Shown here piece by piece: positions 23,937-32,502 of a stretch of 64,000 bases of DNA; positions within the stretch are counted from its first letter, which is position 1; every line of letters begins with the position of its first letter. Below the pieces are notes generated by a model, which did no database searches, was not told the DNA's origin, and was given only the letters and a program-made list of their open reading frames with translations. Both the position numbers and the translations under genes were made by a program. Origin of the DNA: Bordetella genomosp. 2 (lineage in GTDB: Bacteria > Pseudomonadota > Gammaproteobacteria > Burkholderiales > Burkholderiaceae_B); the NCBI RefSeq assembly GCF_002261345.1, contig NZ_NEVT01000003.1, positions 310,001 through 374,000 on the forward strand. The letters run 5' to 3'.

Positions 23937-24383
23937 ATGAACCCACCGCCCCTCCGCCACGTCGAGACCGCCGCGGAGCTGCGCGCCTGCTTTCCGGTGA
24001 TGCGGCAATTGCGGCCGCGGCTGGCGGACGCCGCCGATTTCATCGAGCGCGTGGCGCGCCTGCGCGCGGAAAACTACCAATTGCTGGCCGCCTGGGACCA
24101 GGACCAGGTCGTGGCGCTGGCCGGCTATCGCCTGCAGGAAAACCTGATCTACGGGCGCTTTCTTTATGTGGACGACCTGGTCGTCAGCGAGGCGCAGCGC
24201 GGCGCCCGCTGGGGCGCCCGGCTGCTGCAGGCGCTGGACGGCATCGCGCGCGGCGCGGACTGCCGGCAACTGGTGCTGGACACCGGCCTGGCCAACGCCC
24301 TGGCGCAGCGGTTCTACTTCCGCCAGGGCCTGCTGACCGGCGCGATCCGCTTCAACAAGATCCTGGACAATCCATCCTCATGA
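23937..24383 (+). CDS. GNAT-family N-acetyltransferase
   Basis: This 148-residue protein has the GNAT acetyl-CoA motif in LVVSEAQRGARWGARLLQALDG and the usual strand-helix order (DDLVVSE, LVLDTGLANALAQRFYFRQGL). Its substrate, probably an amine, is unknown. It starts the unit divergent from the MocR gene and overlaps the next gene by ATGA. The MocR protein is therefore its likely regulator. Confidence 0.88.
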   Translation: MNPPPLRHVETAAELRACFPVMRQLRPRLADAADFIERVARLRAENYQLLAAWDQDQVVALAGYRLQENLIYGRFLYVDDLVVSEAQRGARWGARLLQALDGIARGADCRQLVLDTGLANALAQRFYFRQGLLTGAIRFNKILDNPSS

Positions 24384-25027
24384 GCATTCTGCGCATCACT
24401 TGCAGCCCGCGCGGCGCCGCCTCGGAAAGCCATCGCCTGGCGCAGGCCATCATCGGCCGGATCGCCTGCGCCGATGCCGCCGCCGCCGAATCCGTCGTCG
24501 AAGTCGACGCCGGCCGGCTGCCGCATGTAGACCCCGACTACGCCGCCGCGCTGTGCGCGGCGGCCGATCCGGCCGGGCCGGTGGCCGAACGCGGCTCGTT
24601 GGGCCTGTCGTCGCGCCTGATCGCCTCGCTGGCGCAGGCCGACTACGTGGTGATCGCCACGCCGATGCACAACTTCACGGTGCCGTCGGCCCTGAAGGCC
24701 TGGATCGACCATGTCGTGCGCGTACGCCACACCTTCAACATCACGCCGGAAGGCAAGATCGGCGTCCTGGCCGACCGCCCGGTATTCGTGGCGATTTCGG
24801 CGGGCGGCCTGTTCTCGGGCAGCGGCCCGCGGCAGCCGGATTTCCTGACGCCCTACCTGAAGACGGTGCTGGGCACCATCGGGCTGCGCGATGTGACGTT
24901 CTTTTCCGTGGAAGGCACTGTGCGCGGCCTGGATGCGCTGCGCGCCGCCCGCGCCGACGCCGAAGCGCAGATCGCGGCGGCGGTGGCGCGAACCATGGCG
25001 CGCCGCGCGGCGGTTGCGGCTTGCTAG
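24380..25027 (+). CDS. AzoR-like FMN-dependent NAD(P)H oxidoreductase
   Basis: This 215-residue protein belongs to the flavodoxin-like AzoR/quinone reductase family. It starts with the phosphate-binding region ITCSPRGAASESHRLAQ. The central TPMHNFTVPSALKAWIDHVVRVRHTF is the signature region, and AISAGGLFSG follows. It would reduce quinones or azo compounds with NAD(P)H. It is translationally coupled to the GNAT gene. The real target may be a quinone stress compound. Confidence 0.88.
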   Translation: MSILRITCSPRGAASESHRLAQAIIGRIACADAAAAESVVEVDAGRLPHVDPDYAAALCAAADPAGPVAERGSLGLSSRLIASLAQADYVVIATPMHNFTVPSALKAWIDHVVRVRHTFNITPEGKIGVLADRPVFVAISAGGLFSGSGPRQPDFLTPYLKTVLGTIGLRDVTFFSVEGTVRGLDALRAARADAEAQIAAAVARTMARRAAVAAC

Positions 25028-25065
25028 CGCCGCGCGTCCCGCAGCCGCCATCACGGCGACGAGGA

Positions 25066-26058
25066 TCAAGATGGCGTGATACCCGCCGCTTCGACATAGC
25101 CTTTCCAGCGCAGTTTGTCCTGCTTGACGAAGGCGTCGATCTCTGCGGGCGAGGCGGGGGGATAAACCAGGAAGCCCTGCTTCATATAAGTGTCTTGCAC
25201 GCTGGGCGTGTCCAGGGTCGCCTGGAACTCCCGGTTCAGCAGTTCCACCACGTCCGCGGGCGTCTTGCGCGGCGCGAACACGGCGTGCCAGGTGACCACG
25301 TCATAATCGCTCCCGACGATGCTGGCGATGGTGGGCAATTTGGGCGCCCAGGGCAGCGTCTCGCTGCTGGACACGGCCAGCGCCACCAGCTTGCCGGCCT
25401 TGACCAGCGGGTCGACGACCGACCAGGCGTCGATATGAAAGGTATTGCGGCCGGCCGCCAGGTCGGACATGGCCGTCATATCCTTGTACGGCACGTGCAG
25501 CACGCCGGGTGCGCCGATTTTCTGGCAGAAGATCGAGCCGGCAATATGGCTGGACGTGCCCACGCCGTAGGAACTGAAGCTGCATTTCGCCGGATCCTTG
25601 CGAATGTGGGCGACCAGCTCTTCGGCCGTCTTGATGCCCAGGCCGGCGTGGGCCACCAGCACCAGCGGCAGCTTGGCGGTGCGCGACACGGCCGCGAAGT
25701 CATGGTCCGGATCGAAGGGCAGGCTGCGGTACACGTACGGATTGATGCAGAATGGCGTGGCGGTGGAATACAGCAGGGTTGCGCCATCGGGGCGCGAGAC
25801 GGCCACCTGGCGGGTGCCGATGTTGCCGGCTGCGCCCGGCTTGTTCTCGACGATGAAATTCCCGCCCAGGCGGTTGGCGACGTCATCGACGAGCAGGCGG
25901 GCGATCACGTCCGTGCTGCCGCCCGAACCGTATGGCACGATGACGGTTACCGGGCCGGCCGGGTAGCCGCCGGATTTCGCCCGCGCGAATCCGGGCAAGG
26001 CGGCGGTTCCGCACAGGCTGGCCAGCACTCTCAAGGCATTGCGACGCTGATGGTTCAT
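25066..26058 (-). CDS. Bug/TctC-family periplasmic solute receptor
   Basis: This 330-residue protein is last in the hydantoinase-type operon on the minus strand. The N terminus MNHQRRNALRVLASLCGTAA contains a twin-Arg pair before a hydrophobic stretch, so export could be by Tat, though the motif is only partly conserved. Bug features are VTVIVPYGSGGSTDVIARLL, FIVENKPGAAGNIGTRQ and VPYKDMTAMSDLAAG. It probably supplies the substrate of the hydantoinase and oxidase genes upstream. No TctAB genes are adjacent. Confidence 0.9.
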   Translation of the reverse strand: MNHQRRNALRVLASLCGTAALPGFARAKSGGYPAGPVTVIVPYGSGGSTDVIARLLVDDVANRLGGNFIVENKPGAAGNIGTRQVAVSRPDGATLLYSTATPFCINPYVYRSLPFDPDHDFAAVSRTAKLPLVLVAHAGLGIKTAEELVAHIRKDPAKCSFSSYGVGTSSHIAGSIFCQKIGAPGVLHVPYKDMTAMSDLAAGRNTFHIDAWSVVDPLVKAGKLVALAVSSSETLPWAPKLPTIASIVGSDYDVVTWHAVFAPRKTPADVVELLNREFQATLDTPSVQDTYMKQGFLVYPPASPAEIDAFVKQDKLRWKGYVEAAGITPS

Positions 26059-26233
26059 GGATTGCTCCTGTAGTTGGGATCACGTCCGACCCCTTCATCG
26101 CGGCCTGGGTCCGGGACCCGGCCGCGTCGGACGGTGCAAGGCTGGAGCCGGCTGCAGAGTGCCTGGGCACAGAACGAACCGGATGAATCCCGACAGCTTA
26201 TGGATGGATGGAGAGCTTGCCCCCGCTCGTCGG

Positions 26234-27568
26234 TCAGCGGGCCCTCCAGTGGTCATAGGCATCCCGCGCCTGGTACCAGCTGCCTATGCCGAACAGGAAC
26301 CAGGTATTGCCGAAGTAAAACGGATGGCCGGGTATTTCCCCCATGTCGAAGGCATTGATCGGATCGCGCGACTGCGCGGCGATCTTGCGGCCGACGCTGT
26401 CTCCCAGGTAGCTCATCATGGCCACGCCGCTGCCATTGCAGCCGAGCGCGTAATACAGGCCGTCGGCGCCGCCGATATGCGGCATGGAGTCCAGCGTCAT
26501 GGCCACATTGCCGCCCCAGCTGTGGCTGATGCGGGTGCCCGCCAGCTGCGGAAAGCGCTTGAGCATCGCGCGATGCAGCAGCCGGGCCGTAGTGTCTTCG
26601 CGGGTCGGGGTAAAGCGTGCCCGGCCGCCGAACAACAGGCGCCGCCCGTCGGGCGACAGGCGGTAATGGTTGACCACGCGCCGCGATTCGGACACCGCGC
26701 GATTGGTGGGCAGCAGGCTGGCCGCCAGGTCGGGCGACAGTTCTTCAGTGGCGATCATGTAGGTGGCGATCGGAACCACCTTGCGGCCCAGGTCCGCCAG
26801 GCCGGGGCCGGTGTAGCCGTTGGTGGCGATCACCACTTGTTGCGCGCGCACGGTGCCGCGCGGCGTGTCGATGTCGTAGCCGCCCGCCAGGCGGGCGATG
26901 CGCTGCACCGGGGTGTTGCCGTGCACCCGCGCGCCGGCGTCGCGCGCGGCTTGCAGCATGCCGCCGTACAGCTGCGCCGGATGCAGGTGGCCGGCGCGCT
27001 CGATCAGCGCGGCGCCGTGATAGATGGGCGAGCCGATCTCCGCGGCGAGCTGGTCGCGCGGAATCATGCGGGCATTGGAGCCGGTGCAACTGTTCAGCTG
27101 GTCCAGGCGCTGCTGCCAGGCCTGGTAGTGTTGCGGCACCCACATGGTGGTCAACCGCCCGGTTTTTCGCCAGCCGCATTGGATGCCGTGCGTCTCGATC
27201 AGCGATTCCACGTAGGTCATGGAATCGGCCGCGTCGCGCAGCCGCTGGGCCAGGCGCTGCTCGCGCTGCGCGGGGCTTTCGCCGACGGAGGCCAGCGCCT
27301 TCTTCTGCACATTCACGCCGCCGGAGACCTGCCCGCCCGAGCGCGTGCTGGCCCCCTGGCCCGGCCGTCCGGCCTCCAGCACCAAGGCCTCTATGCCGGC
27401 CCGGCGCAAGGCCAGGGCGCAGCAAATGCCGGTGTAGCCGCCGCCCACGATCACGACGTCGGCGTGGGCCGGCAGCGTGTCCAGGCCGGTCTCGGGCGGT
27501 TCGTAGGCCTCCCACCAGTAGGGGCGGCGCTGGAAGTCCGGGGTGAATATGTCAGCGGTAGAAGCCAT
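26234..27568 (-). CDS. DAO-type FAD-dependent amine/amino-acid oxidoreductase
   Basis: This 444-residue protein starts at 27568 (MASTADIFTPDFQ). The FAD-binding GxGxxG is in DVVIVGGGYTGICCALALRRAG, followed by the acidic residue in VLEAGRPGQGASTRSGGQ. The remainder resembles PuuB or glycine/sarcosine-oxidase-like enzymes (PYWWEAYEPPE, then LYYALGCNGSGVAMMSYLGD). It oxidises an amine or N-substituted amino acid. It sits 34 bp after the hydantoinase B gene and before the Bug gene, so it likely acts on the hydantoinase product. The exact substrate is unknown. Confidence 0.9.
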   Translation of the reverse strand: MASTADIFTPDFQRRPYWWEAYEPPETGLDTLPAHADVVIVGGGYTGICCALALRRAGIEALVLEAGRPGQGASTRSGGQVSGGVNVQKKALASVGESPAQREQRLAQRLRDAADSMTYVESLIETHGIQCGWRKTGRLTTMWVPQHYQAWQQRLDQLNSCTGSNARMIPRDQLAAEIGSPIYHGAALIERAGHLHPAQLYGGMLQAARDAGARVHGNTPVQRIARLAGGYDIDTPRGTVRAQQVVIATNGYTGPGLADLGRKVVPIATYMIATEELSPDLAASLLPTNRAVSESRRVVNHYRLSPDGRRLLFGGRARFTPTREDTTARLLHRAMLKRFPQLAGTRISHSWGGNVAMTLDSMPHIGGADGLYYALGCNGSGVAMMSYLGDSVGRKIAAQSRDPINAFDMGEIPGHPFYFGNTWFLFGIGSWYQARDAYDHWRAR

Positions 27569-27602
27569 GCGATGCTCCCGATGTGGTGGAAACCGCCAGG
27601 CT

Positions 27603-29621
27603 TCAGGCCCCGGCCGTGGCGCCTGCGCTGATGGTGTGCAGCGGCGGCAGGTCGGCATAGCGCTCGCTCAGCCGCGCATAGACGCGCTCGATGTCTGCCG
27701 CGCCGCCACCGGAAGGCGGCGGCGTGTCCGACAGGGCGGCAAACAACTGGTGCTTGACGAAAAACCGCCAGGCGACGGGGATGGCTGCCAGGATGCGCGT
27801 CATGGCGTCATAGCGCTGGGCCGTCCAGATGCTTTCGAAGCGTGTGCGGCCGGGCCCATAGTCGAAATGACTGTCGGCGCCGCGGGCGGCGCCGCGCAAT
27901 TCGCGCGTCGCGGCCTCGTCCACGGTCAGGTCGTCGCGCACCACGACGCCGTAGGCGGCGCGGGCGCGTGCCGGCGATACAAAGCCGCAGCGCACATCTT
28001 CCAGCACCTGTTCCACCGGCCGTTCATGGGGATGCCCGTAGCCGCCGCCGGCCGGGCCTTGCAGGCGGATGACGTCGCCGGGGGCGCAGTTCACCAGGTC
28101 GCTGTTGCGCAATTCTTCAGGGTTTTCGGAGTCCGGGTTCTTGATGAAGCGCGAATTGGCCCCGGCCTTGCCGCCGACCACGCCCCAGGCCGCCAGTTCC
28201 GAGCGGTTGCGGTTGCGCGCCGTGACGACGCCGTTGGGCGCCAGCAGCCTGAACTCCATGGTGGCGGCATTGCCGCCGCGCAGCCGGCCGGCGCCGCCCG
28301 TATCCGGGACCAGGCCGTAGCGGATGATCTCGATGGGGACTTCGGCTTCGTTGATTTCCACCGGGGTGTTCTTCAGGAACGCGTTGTTGGCGCCGCAACC
28401 TTCCACTCCGTCATGCTCCGGCCCGCCGCCGGCGCCCCCGCCGCACGGTCCGATGGACGACAGCACCTGGCGGCCTTCGCGGGTGGCCGTCTTGACGTTC
28501 AGCAGGGTCGATCCGCCTGCGGGGCAGGCCGGCAGGCGGTCGGGCAAGGCCCGGCTGAAGACGCCGAAGGTGCAGGCCTGGATGACGGCCGCCATCAGGC
28601 TGCGCATGCCTACCGCGGCGGGGGCGTGCGGGTTCACCACCGAACCTTCGGGCAGGATTGCGTGCATGGGGCGCACCGATCCGGCGTTCAGGACATTGCG
28701 CGGCGCCAGGGTATGCATGACATAGATCAGCCCCACCGTGATGACCGAATGGTGGCCATCCCCGCCGGTCGGCACGTTCAGGGACGAGGCCACCTGGGGA
28801 TCGCTGCCGGTGAAGTCCAGCTCCAGTTCGTCGCCGCGCACCCGCAGGGTGATATGTATGCGGCAGGGATAGCCGCCCACCGAATCTTCGTCGGCATACT
28901 CCGAGAACTCGTACTCGCCGTCGGGGATGCCGCGAACCAGGGCGCGCGTCTGCTGTTCGGCGTAATCCAGGATCGCTTCCGCGCCCTGCATGAATTCTTC
29001 GACGCCGAAGCGGTCGATGATCTCGTGCACTTTGCGCTCGCCCACGTTCAGCGCGGCGATCTGCGCATTGAGGTCGCCCTGGTTCTGTTCGGGCATGCGC
29101 ACATTCACCTGCATGATGCGCAGCAGTTTTTCGTCGATGACGCCGTCGCGCATCAGCAGCATGGGCGGTATACGCAGTCCTTCCTGGTGTACTTCGGTCA
29201 GGGTGCGCGACAGCGAGGCCGGCACGGCGCCGCCCATGTCGGTATTGTGGATGTGGGTGCCCACGAAGCAGACCAGCGTGCCGCCGCGGAAAACCGGCTT
29301 CCATACGTGCATGTCCGGCGTGTGCGTCGACACATAGCCGCTGTAGGGGTCGTTGGTCAGGTAGATGTCGCCTTCGCGGTAGTCGTCGAACATCGCGATG
29401 ACGCGGCCGTAGTCCAGCCCGGTGTACCAGGTGGCGCCGAAGGTCTTGGGCGAGGCGAAAGTCTTGCCCGCCGGCGTCATCAGTTGCGCCGAGAAGTCCT
29501 CGGTTTCCTTGACGAAGGTGGAGTAGGCCGTGCGCATCAGCGTATAGCCCATGGCCTCGGCGGCGGCCGTGCAGTGGTTGGCCAGGACTTGCAGGCGGAA
29601 ATTGTCCAGGGTCGTGCTCAC
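27603..29621 (-). CDS. hyuB: Hydantoinase B/oxoprolinase-family protein
   Basis: From the GTG at 29621, which overlaps the hyuA stop in GTGA, the protein has 672 residues. It starts MSTTLDNFRLQVLANHCTAA and continues with MGYTLMRTAYSTFVKETEDFSAQLMTP, the typical HyuB opening. Family regions YLTNDPYSG, HTPDMHVWKPVF, VGTHIHNTDMGG and GPAGGGYGHPHERP are present. HyuA and HyuB form ATP-dependent hydrolases opening hydantoin, N-methylhydantoin or 5-oxoproline rings. Much of the reverse strand is also open, but that is a GC artefact. Confidence 0.92.
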   Translation of the reverse strand: MSTTLDNFRLQVLANHCTAAAEAMGYTLMRTAYSTFVKETEDFSAQLMTPAGKTFASPKTFGATWYTGLDYGRVIAMFDDYREGDIYLTNDPYSGYVSTHTPDMHVWKPVFRGGTLVCFVGTHIHNTDMGGAVPASLSRTLTEVHQEGLRIPPMLLMRDGVIDEKLLRIMQVNVRMPEQNQGDLNAQIAALNVGERKVHEIIDRFGVEEFMQGAEAILDYAEQQTRALVRGIPDGEYEFSEYADEDSVGGYPCRIHITLRVRGDELELDFTGSDPQVASSLNVPTGGDGHHSVITVGLIYVMHTLAPRNVLNAGSVRPMHAILPEGSVVNPHAPAAVGMRSLMAAVIQACTFGVFSRALPDRLPACPAGGSTLLNVKTATREGRQVLSSIGPCGGGAGGGPEHDGVEGCGANNAFLKNTPVEINEAEVPIEIIRYGLVPDTGGAGRLRGGNAATMEFRLLAPNGVVTARNRNRSELAAWGVVGGKAGANSRFIKNPDSENPEELRNSDLVNCAPGDVIRLQGPAGGGYGHPHERPVEQVLEDVRCGFVSPARARAAYGVVVRDDLTVDEAATRELRGAARGADSHFDYGPGRTRFESIWTAQRYDAMTRILAAIPVAWRFFVKHQLFAALSDTPPPSGGGAADIERVYARLSERYADLPPLHTISAGATAGA

Positions 29622-31669
29622 GACGCGGCTCCTTCGGAAGTGATGCGCAGGTTGGCGAACTCGTCGACATGGCAGGCGTGGTCGCACGGGATCACCGTGG
29701 TGCAGTCGTCTTGCGTAACGATGGCCGGCCCGCTGAAGCGTTGCCCGGCGTGCAGGGCGGTGCGGGCATACAGGTCGACCTCGCGGAAGCCGCCGTCCAG
29801 CCAGACACGCAGCGAGCGTTCCGGACGCGGGGCGCCCGGGCGCGACGGGTGGCGCGGGAAACGCGGCTTGTCGTTGTTGCCGGCAATGACGACGCGCAGG
29901 CTGACGATCTGCACCGGAGCGCGCTCGTCGGCATGTCCGTACAGCTGGCGGTGCATGGCGTGGAAGGCCTGCCCTATGGCCTGCAGATTGCCGGCTTGCA
30001 GGTCGGCCGGGTCCAGTACGGTGTCGATTTCGTACGATTGGCCGCGGTAGCGCATTTCCGCGGAATAAACCAGTTCGGCCTGGTCGACATGGCCCTGTTC
30101 TTGCATCAGCCACTGCTCCGCGCGTTGGCGCAGCGTGGCGAACTCGTCGCGCACGGTGGGCAGGTTGGCCGGCGTCAGGTCTGTGTACACCGTCTTCAGG
30201 AAGTCGCTTTTCAGGTCGGCGATCAGGCCGCCCAGGGCGCTCAGCGTGCCGGGCGAGGGCGGCACGACGACTTCCTTGACCTTGATCTCGCGCGCCAGGA
30301 AGCAGCCCAGCATGGGGCCGGCGCCGCCGAAGGCCAGCACGGCGTATTCGCGCGGGTCGATGCCGTAGCGCGACACCAGCCCGCTGACTTCCGCGCACAT
30401 GCCCGACACCGCGATCTGGATAATGGCTTCGGCGGTCTCTTCGATACCGCGGCCCAGCTGGCCGGCCAGTTCGCCCACGGCTTCGCGCGCCGCCTCGACG
30501 TCCACTTCCACCGCCTGGTAACCCAGGTCGGAATGCCCCACCAGGCCGCAGCACACGAAGGCATCGGTAATGGTGGCGCGGGTGCCGCCGCGCCGGTAGC
30601 AGGCCGGCCCGGGGCGCGAGCCGGCGCTTTCCGGGCCGACCTTCAGCACGCCCAGCGGGTCGACCCAGGCGATGGAGCCGCCGCCTTCGCCGACCGACGA
30701 CACCGACACTGACGGGATGTGGATCTGGAAGTCGCCGATCAGTTCGCCGACCCCGTACATCGGCTTGCCATCCATGATGACCGCGATGTCGGCGCTGGTG
30801 CCGCCGATGTCGAGGCTCAGGCAGCGGGGAATGCCGGCGGTGGCCGCCACATGGCTGGCCCCGATGACGCCGGCCGCGGTGCCCGAGAGAATCATCTGCA
30901 CGCAGTCGCGCTTGCCTTGTTCGGCGGTCATGACGCCGCCGTTGGACTTGGTCAGCCGGGGTTCCGGCCGCACGCCGGCGTTCTTCAAGGCGCTTTGCAG
31001 CGACCCCAGGTAATGCGCGACGCGCGGTTGCACGTAGCCGCCGATGACCGCGGTGATGGTGCGCTCGTATTCGCGGATGATGGGCCAGGTCTCGCTGGAG
31101 CACGACACGGGCAGGTCGGGCGCGAGCGACTCGATGATCTGCTTGGCGCGCAGTTCGTGGGCCGGGTTGCGGTAGGAGTGCAGCAGCGAAATGACGATGC
31201 CTTCGGCGCCGGCCGCCCGCGCCGCCTGGACGGCGCGCTGCACGCTGGCTTCGTCCAGCGGCTTGCGCACCGAGCCGTCCGGCGCCATGCGTTCGGCGAT
31301 GCCGAACACCATGCTGCGCTTGACCAGCGGCTCGGGGCGCCGCGACAGCAGGTGGTACATGTCGGGCGTCTTCAGGCGCGCGAGTTCCAGCACGTCGCAG
31401 AAGTTCTCTGTGGTGAAGAGCGCCAGCTTCAGGCCCTTGCGCTGGATGACGGTGTTGATGCCCACCGTCGTGCCGTGGGTGAAGTAGCTGATCTGCCCGG
31501 GCTGGATGCCGTAGCGCTCGCCCAGCATGCGCACCCCGGCGATGACTTCCTGCCCCGGCTCGTCCGGGCGGGAAAACACTTTCAGGCTCTTGATCTCGCC
31601 GCTGTCTTCGTCAAACACCGCGAAATCCGTGAACGACCCGCCGATGTCGACGCCTACTCTGTACCCCAT
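29618..31669 (-). CDS. hyuA: Hydantoinase A/oxoprolinase-family protein
   Basis: From the ATG at 31669 the protein has 683 residues. The N-terminal ATPase region VGVDIGGSFTDFAVFDEDSG is diagnostic, followed by YFTHGTTVGINTVIQRKG and a central ATP-site region LSLDIGGTSADIAVIMDG. It is the large ATP-binding partner of HyuB. Together they cleave a cyclic amide such as N-methylhydantoin or 5-oxoproline. It heads a four-gene unit with hyuB, the DAO-type oxidase and a Bug receptor. The divergent IclR-like gene is its likely regulator, with a 17-bp operator-like repeat between them. Confidence 0.93.
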   Translation of the reverse strand: MGYRVGVDIGGSFTDFAVFDEDSGEIKSLKVFSRPDEPGQEVIAGVRMLGERYGIQPGQISYFTHGTTVGINTVIQRKGLKLALFTTENFCDVLELARLKTPDMYHLLSRRPEPLVKRSMVFGIAERMAPDGSVRKPLDEASVQRAVQAARAAGAEGIVISLLHSYRNPAHELRAKQIIESLAPDLPVSCSSETWPIIREYERTITAVIGGYVQPRVAHYLGSLQSALKNAGVRPEPRLTKSNGGVMTAEQGKRDCVQMILSGTAAGVIGASHVAATAGIPRCLSLDIGGTSADIAVIMDGKPMYGVGELIGDFQIHIPSVSVSSVGEGGGSIAWVDPLGVLKVGPESAGSRPGPACYRRGGTRATITDAFVCCGLVGHSDLGYQAVEVDVEAAREAVGELAGQLGRGIEETAEAIIQIAVSGMCAEVSGLVSRYGIDPREYAVLAFGGAGPMLGCFLAREIKVKEVVVPPSPGTLSALGGLIADLKSDFLKTVYTDLTPANLPTVRDEFATLRQRAEQWLMQEQGHVDQAELVYSAEMRYRGQSYEIDTVLDPADLQAGNLQAIGQAFHAMHRQLYGHADERAPVQIVSLRVVIAGNNDKPRFPRHPSRPGAPRPERSLRVWLDGGFREVDLYARTALHAGQRFSGPAIVTQDDCTTVIPCDHACHVDEFANLRITSEGAAS

Positions 31670-31736
31670 GAATGCCCCCAAAACGATGTCGCGGAGTGAG
31701 CGAACCGCTTGCAGGCGCCCCTGAAGCGGGTTATGA

Positions 31737-31753
31737 TGTTCACTAGATGAACA
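31737..31753. promoter_or_regulatory. Inverted repeat, probable IclR operator of the hyu operon
   Basis: TGTTCA-CTAGA-TGAACA is perfect over 6-bp arms. It lies midway in the 105-bp gap between hyuA and the IclR-like gene, the expected place for a shared operator. Confidence 0.6.
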
Positions 31754-31774
31754 ATAATTTCATACAGTGGTCAA

Positions 31775-32422
31775 ATGAATGATAATAGGTCGGTCCAGAG
31801 GTGTCTAGCCATCCTGCGCGCTTTCCGTAGCGGGCCGGGGCAATCCCTGACGGCTCTGTCCAAGGCGGTGGAACTGCCGCATTCCACGGTGCTGCGCCTG
31901 CTCAACACGCTGCAAAGCGAGGGCTATGTGCGCAAGGAAGGCACGCTGTGGTCGCTGACGCCGCAGTTGCTGGAAATCGGCTTTGCCGCCCTGGCCAATA
32001 CGGGCGTCAACGATGTCATCCAGGCGGCGCTGCAGGCGCTGGCCGAACGCTGTTCGGGCACCGTGAACATCGGCGAAAAAAGCAAGGACGAAGTCATCAT
32101 CATTGCGCGCGCCAGTTCCGAGTCCGAACGCCGCAAGATCCTGGTCGTCAATCTGCGGGTGGGCAATTCCCTGCCGCCGGGCAGCGCCCTGTGCGCCGCG
32201 CTGGACCTCCCCGAAGACCAGTGGTCAATCGCCGTCTACCCCGATCGCAAGGTCACCACGGTGGGCATATCGCTGTTCAGCGGGCCCGCGCGCAGCCTGT
32301 CGCTCGGGCTGTCCGTGAATGACGAGGACTATTCCCGGCAGCGCATAGAAAGCGAACTGCTGCCGATGTTGCGGGCGGCGCGCGACGAGATTCGGCGGTT
32401 GATGCGGTTGGGCGAGGTATGA
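31775..32422 (+). CDS. IclR-family transcriptional regulator (short)
   Basis: This 215-residue protein has the IclR winged helix (SVQRCLAILRAFRSGPGQSLTALSKAVELPHSTVLRLLNTLQSEGYV) and an IclR effector domain (SGTVNIGEKSKDEVIIIARA; ISLFSGPARSLSLGLSVND). It is some 35-40 residues shorter than usual. The effector domain's central part looks compact rather than truncated at an end. It is divergent from hyuA with a symmetric repeat between, so it most likely regulates the hyu operon. Confidence 0.88.
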   Translation: MNDNRSVQRCLAILRAFRSGPGQSLTALSKAVELPHSTVLRLLNTLQSEGYVRKEGTLWSLTPQLLEIGFAALANTGVNDVIQAALQALAERCSGTVNIGEKSKDEVIIIARASSESERRKILVVNLRVGNSLPPGSALCAALDLPEDQWSIAVYPDRKVTTVGISLFSGPARSLSLGLSVNDEDYSRQRIESELLPMLRAARDEIRRLMRLGEV

Positions 32423-32502
32423 AGGCGCCCGTCCGCCGCCTGGCCGGATAGACTCCGGCCAGGCAGGAAGCGGACAGGGCGCTGCGCGGTTCTTTGCGTG
32501 TG

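Noticed and set aside
24380-26058. Possible fusion of the AzoR-like gene with downstream sequence in a long plus-strand frame (24400-26073)
   Set aside because: That frame is different from the AzoR-like one and runs antisense to the Bug gene at 25066.
27543-30050. An 835-codon plus-strand frame across the hydantoinase genes
   Set aside because: It is opposite hyuB and hyuA, which carry clear family motifs; the plus-strand product is shadow sequence.
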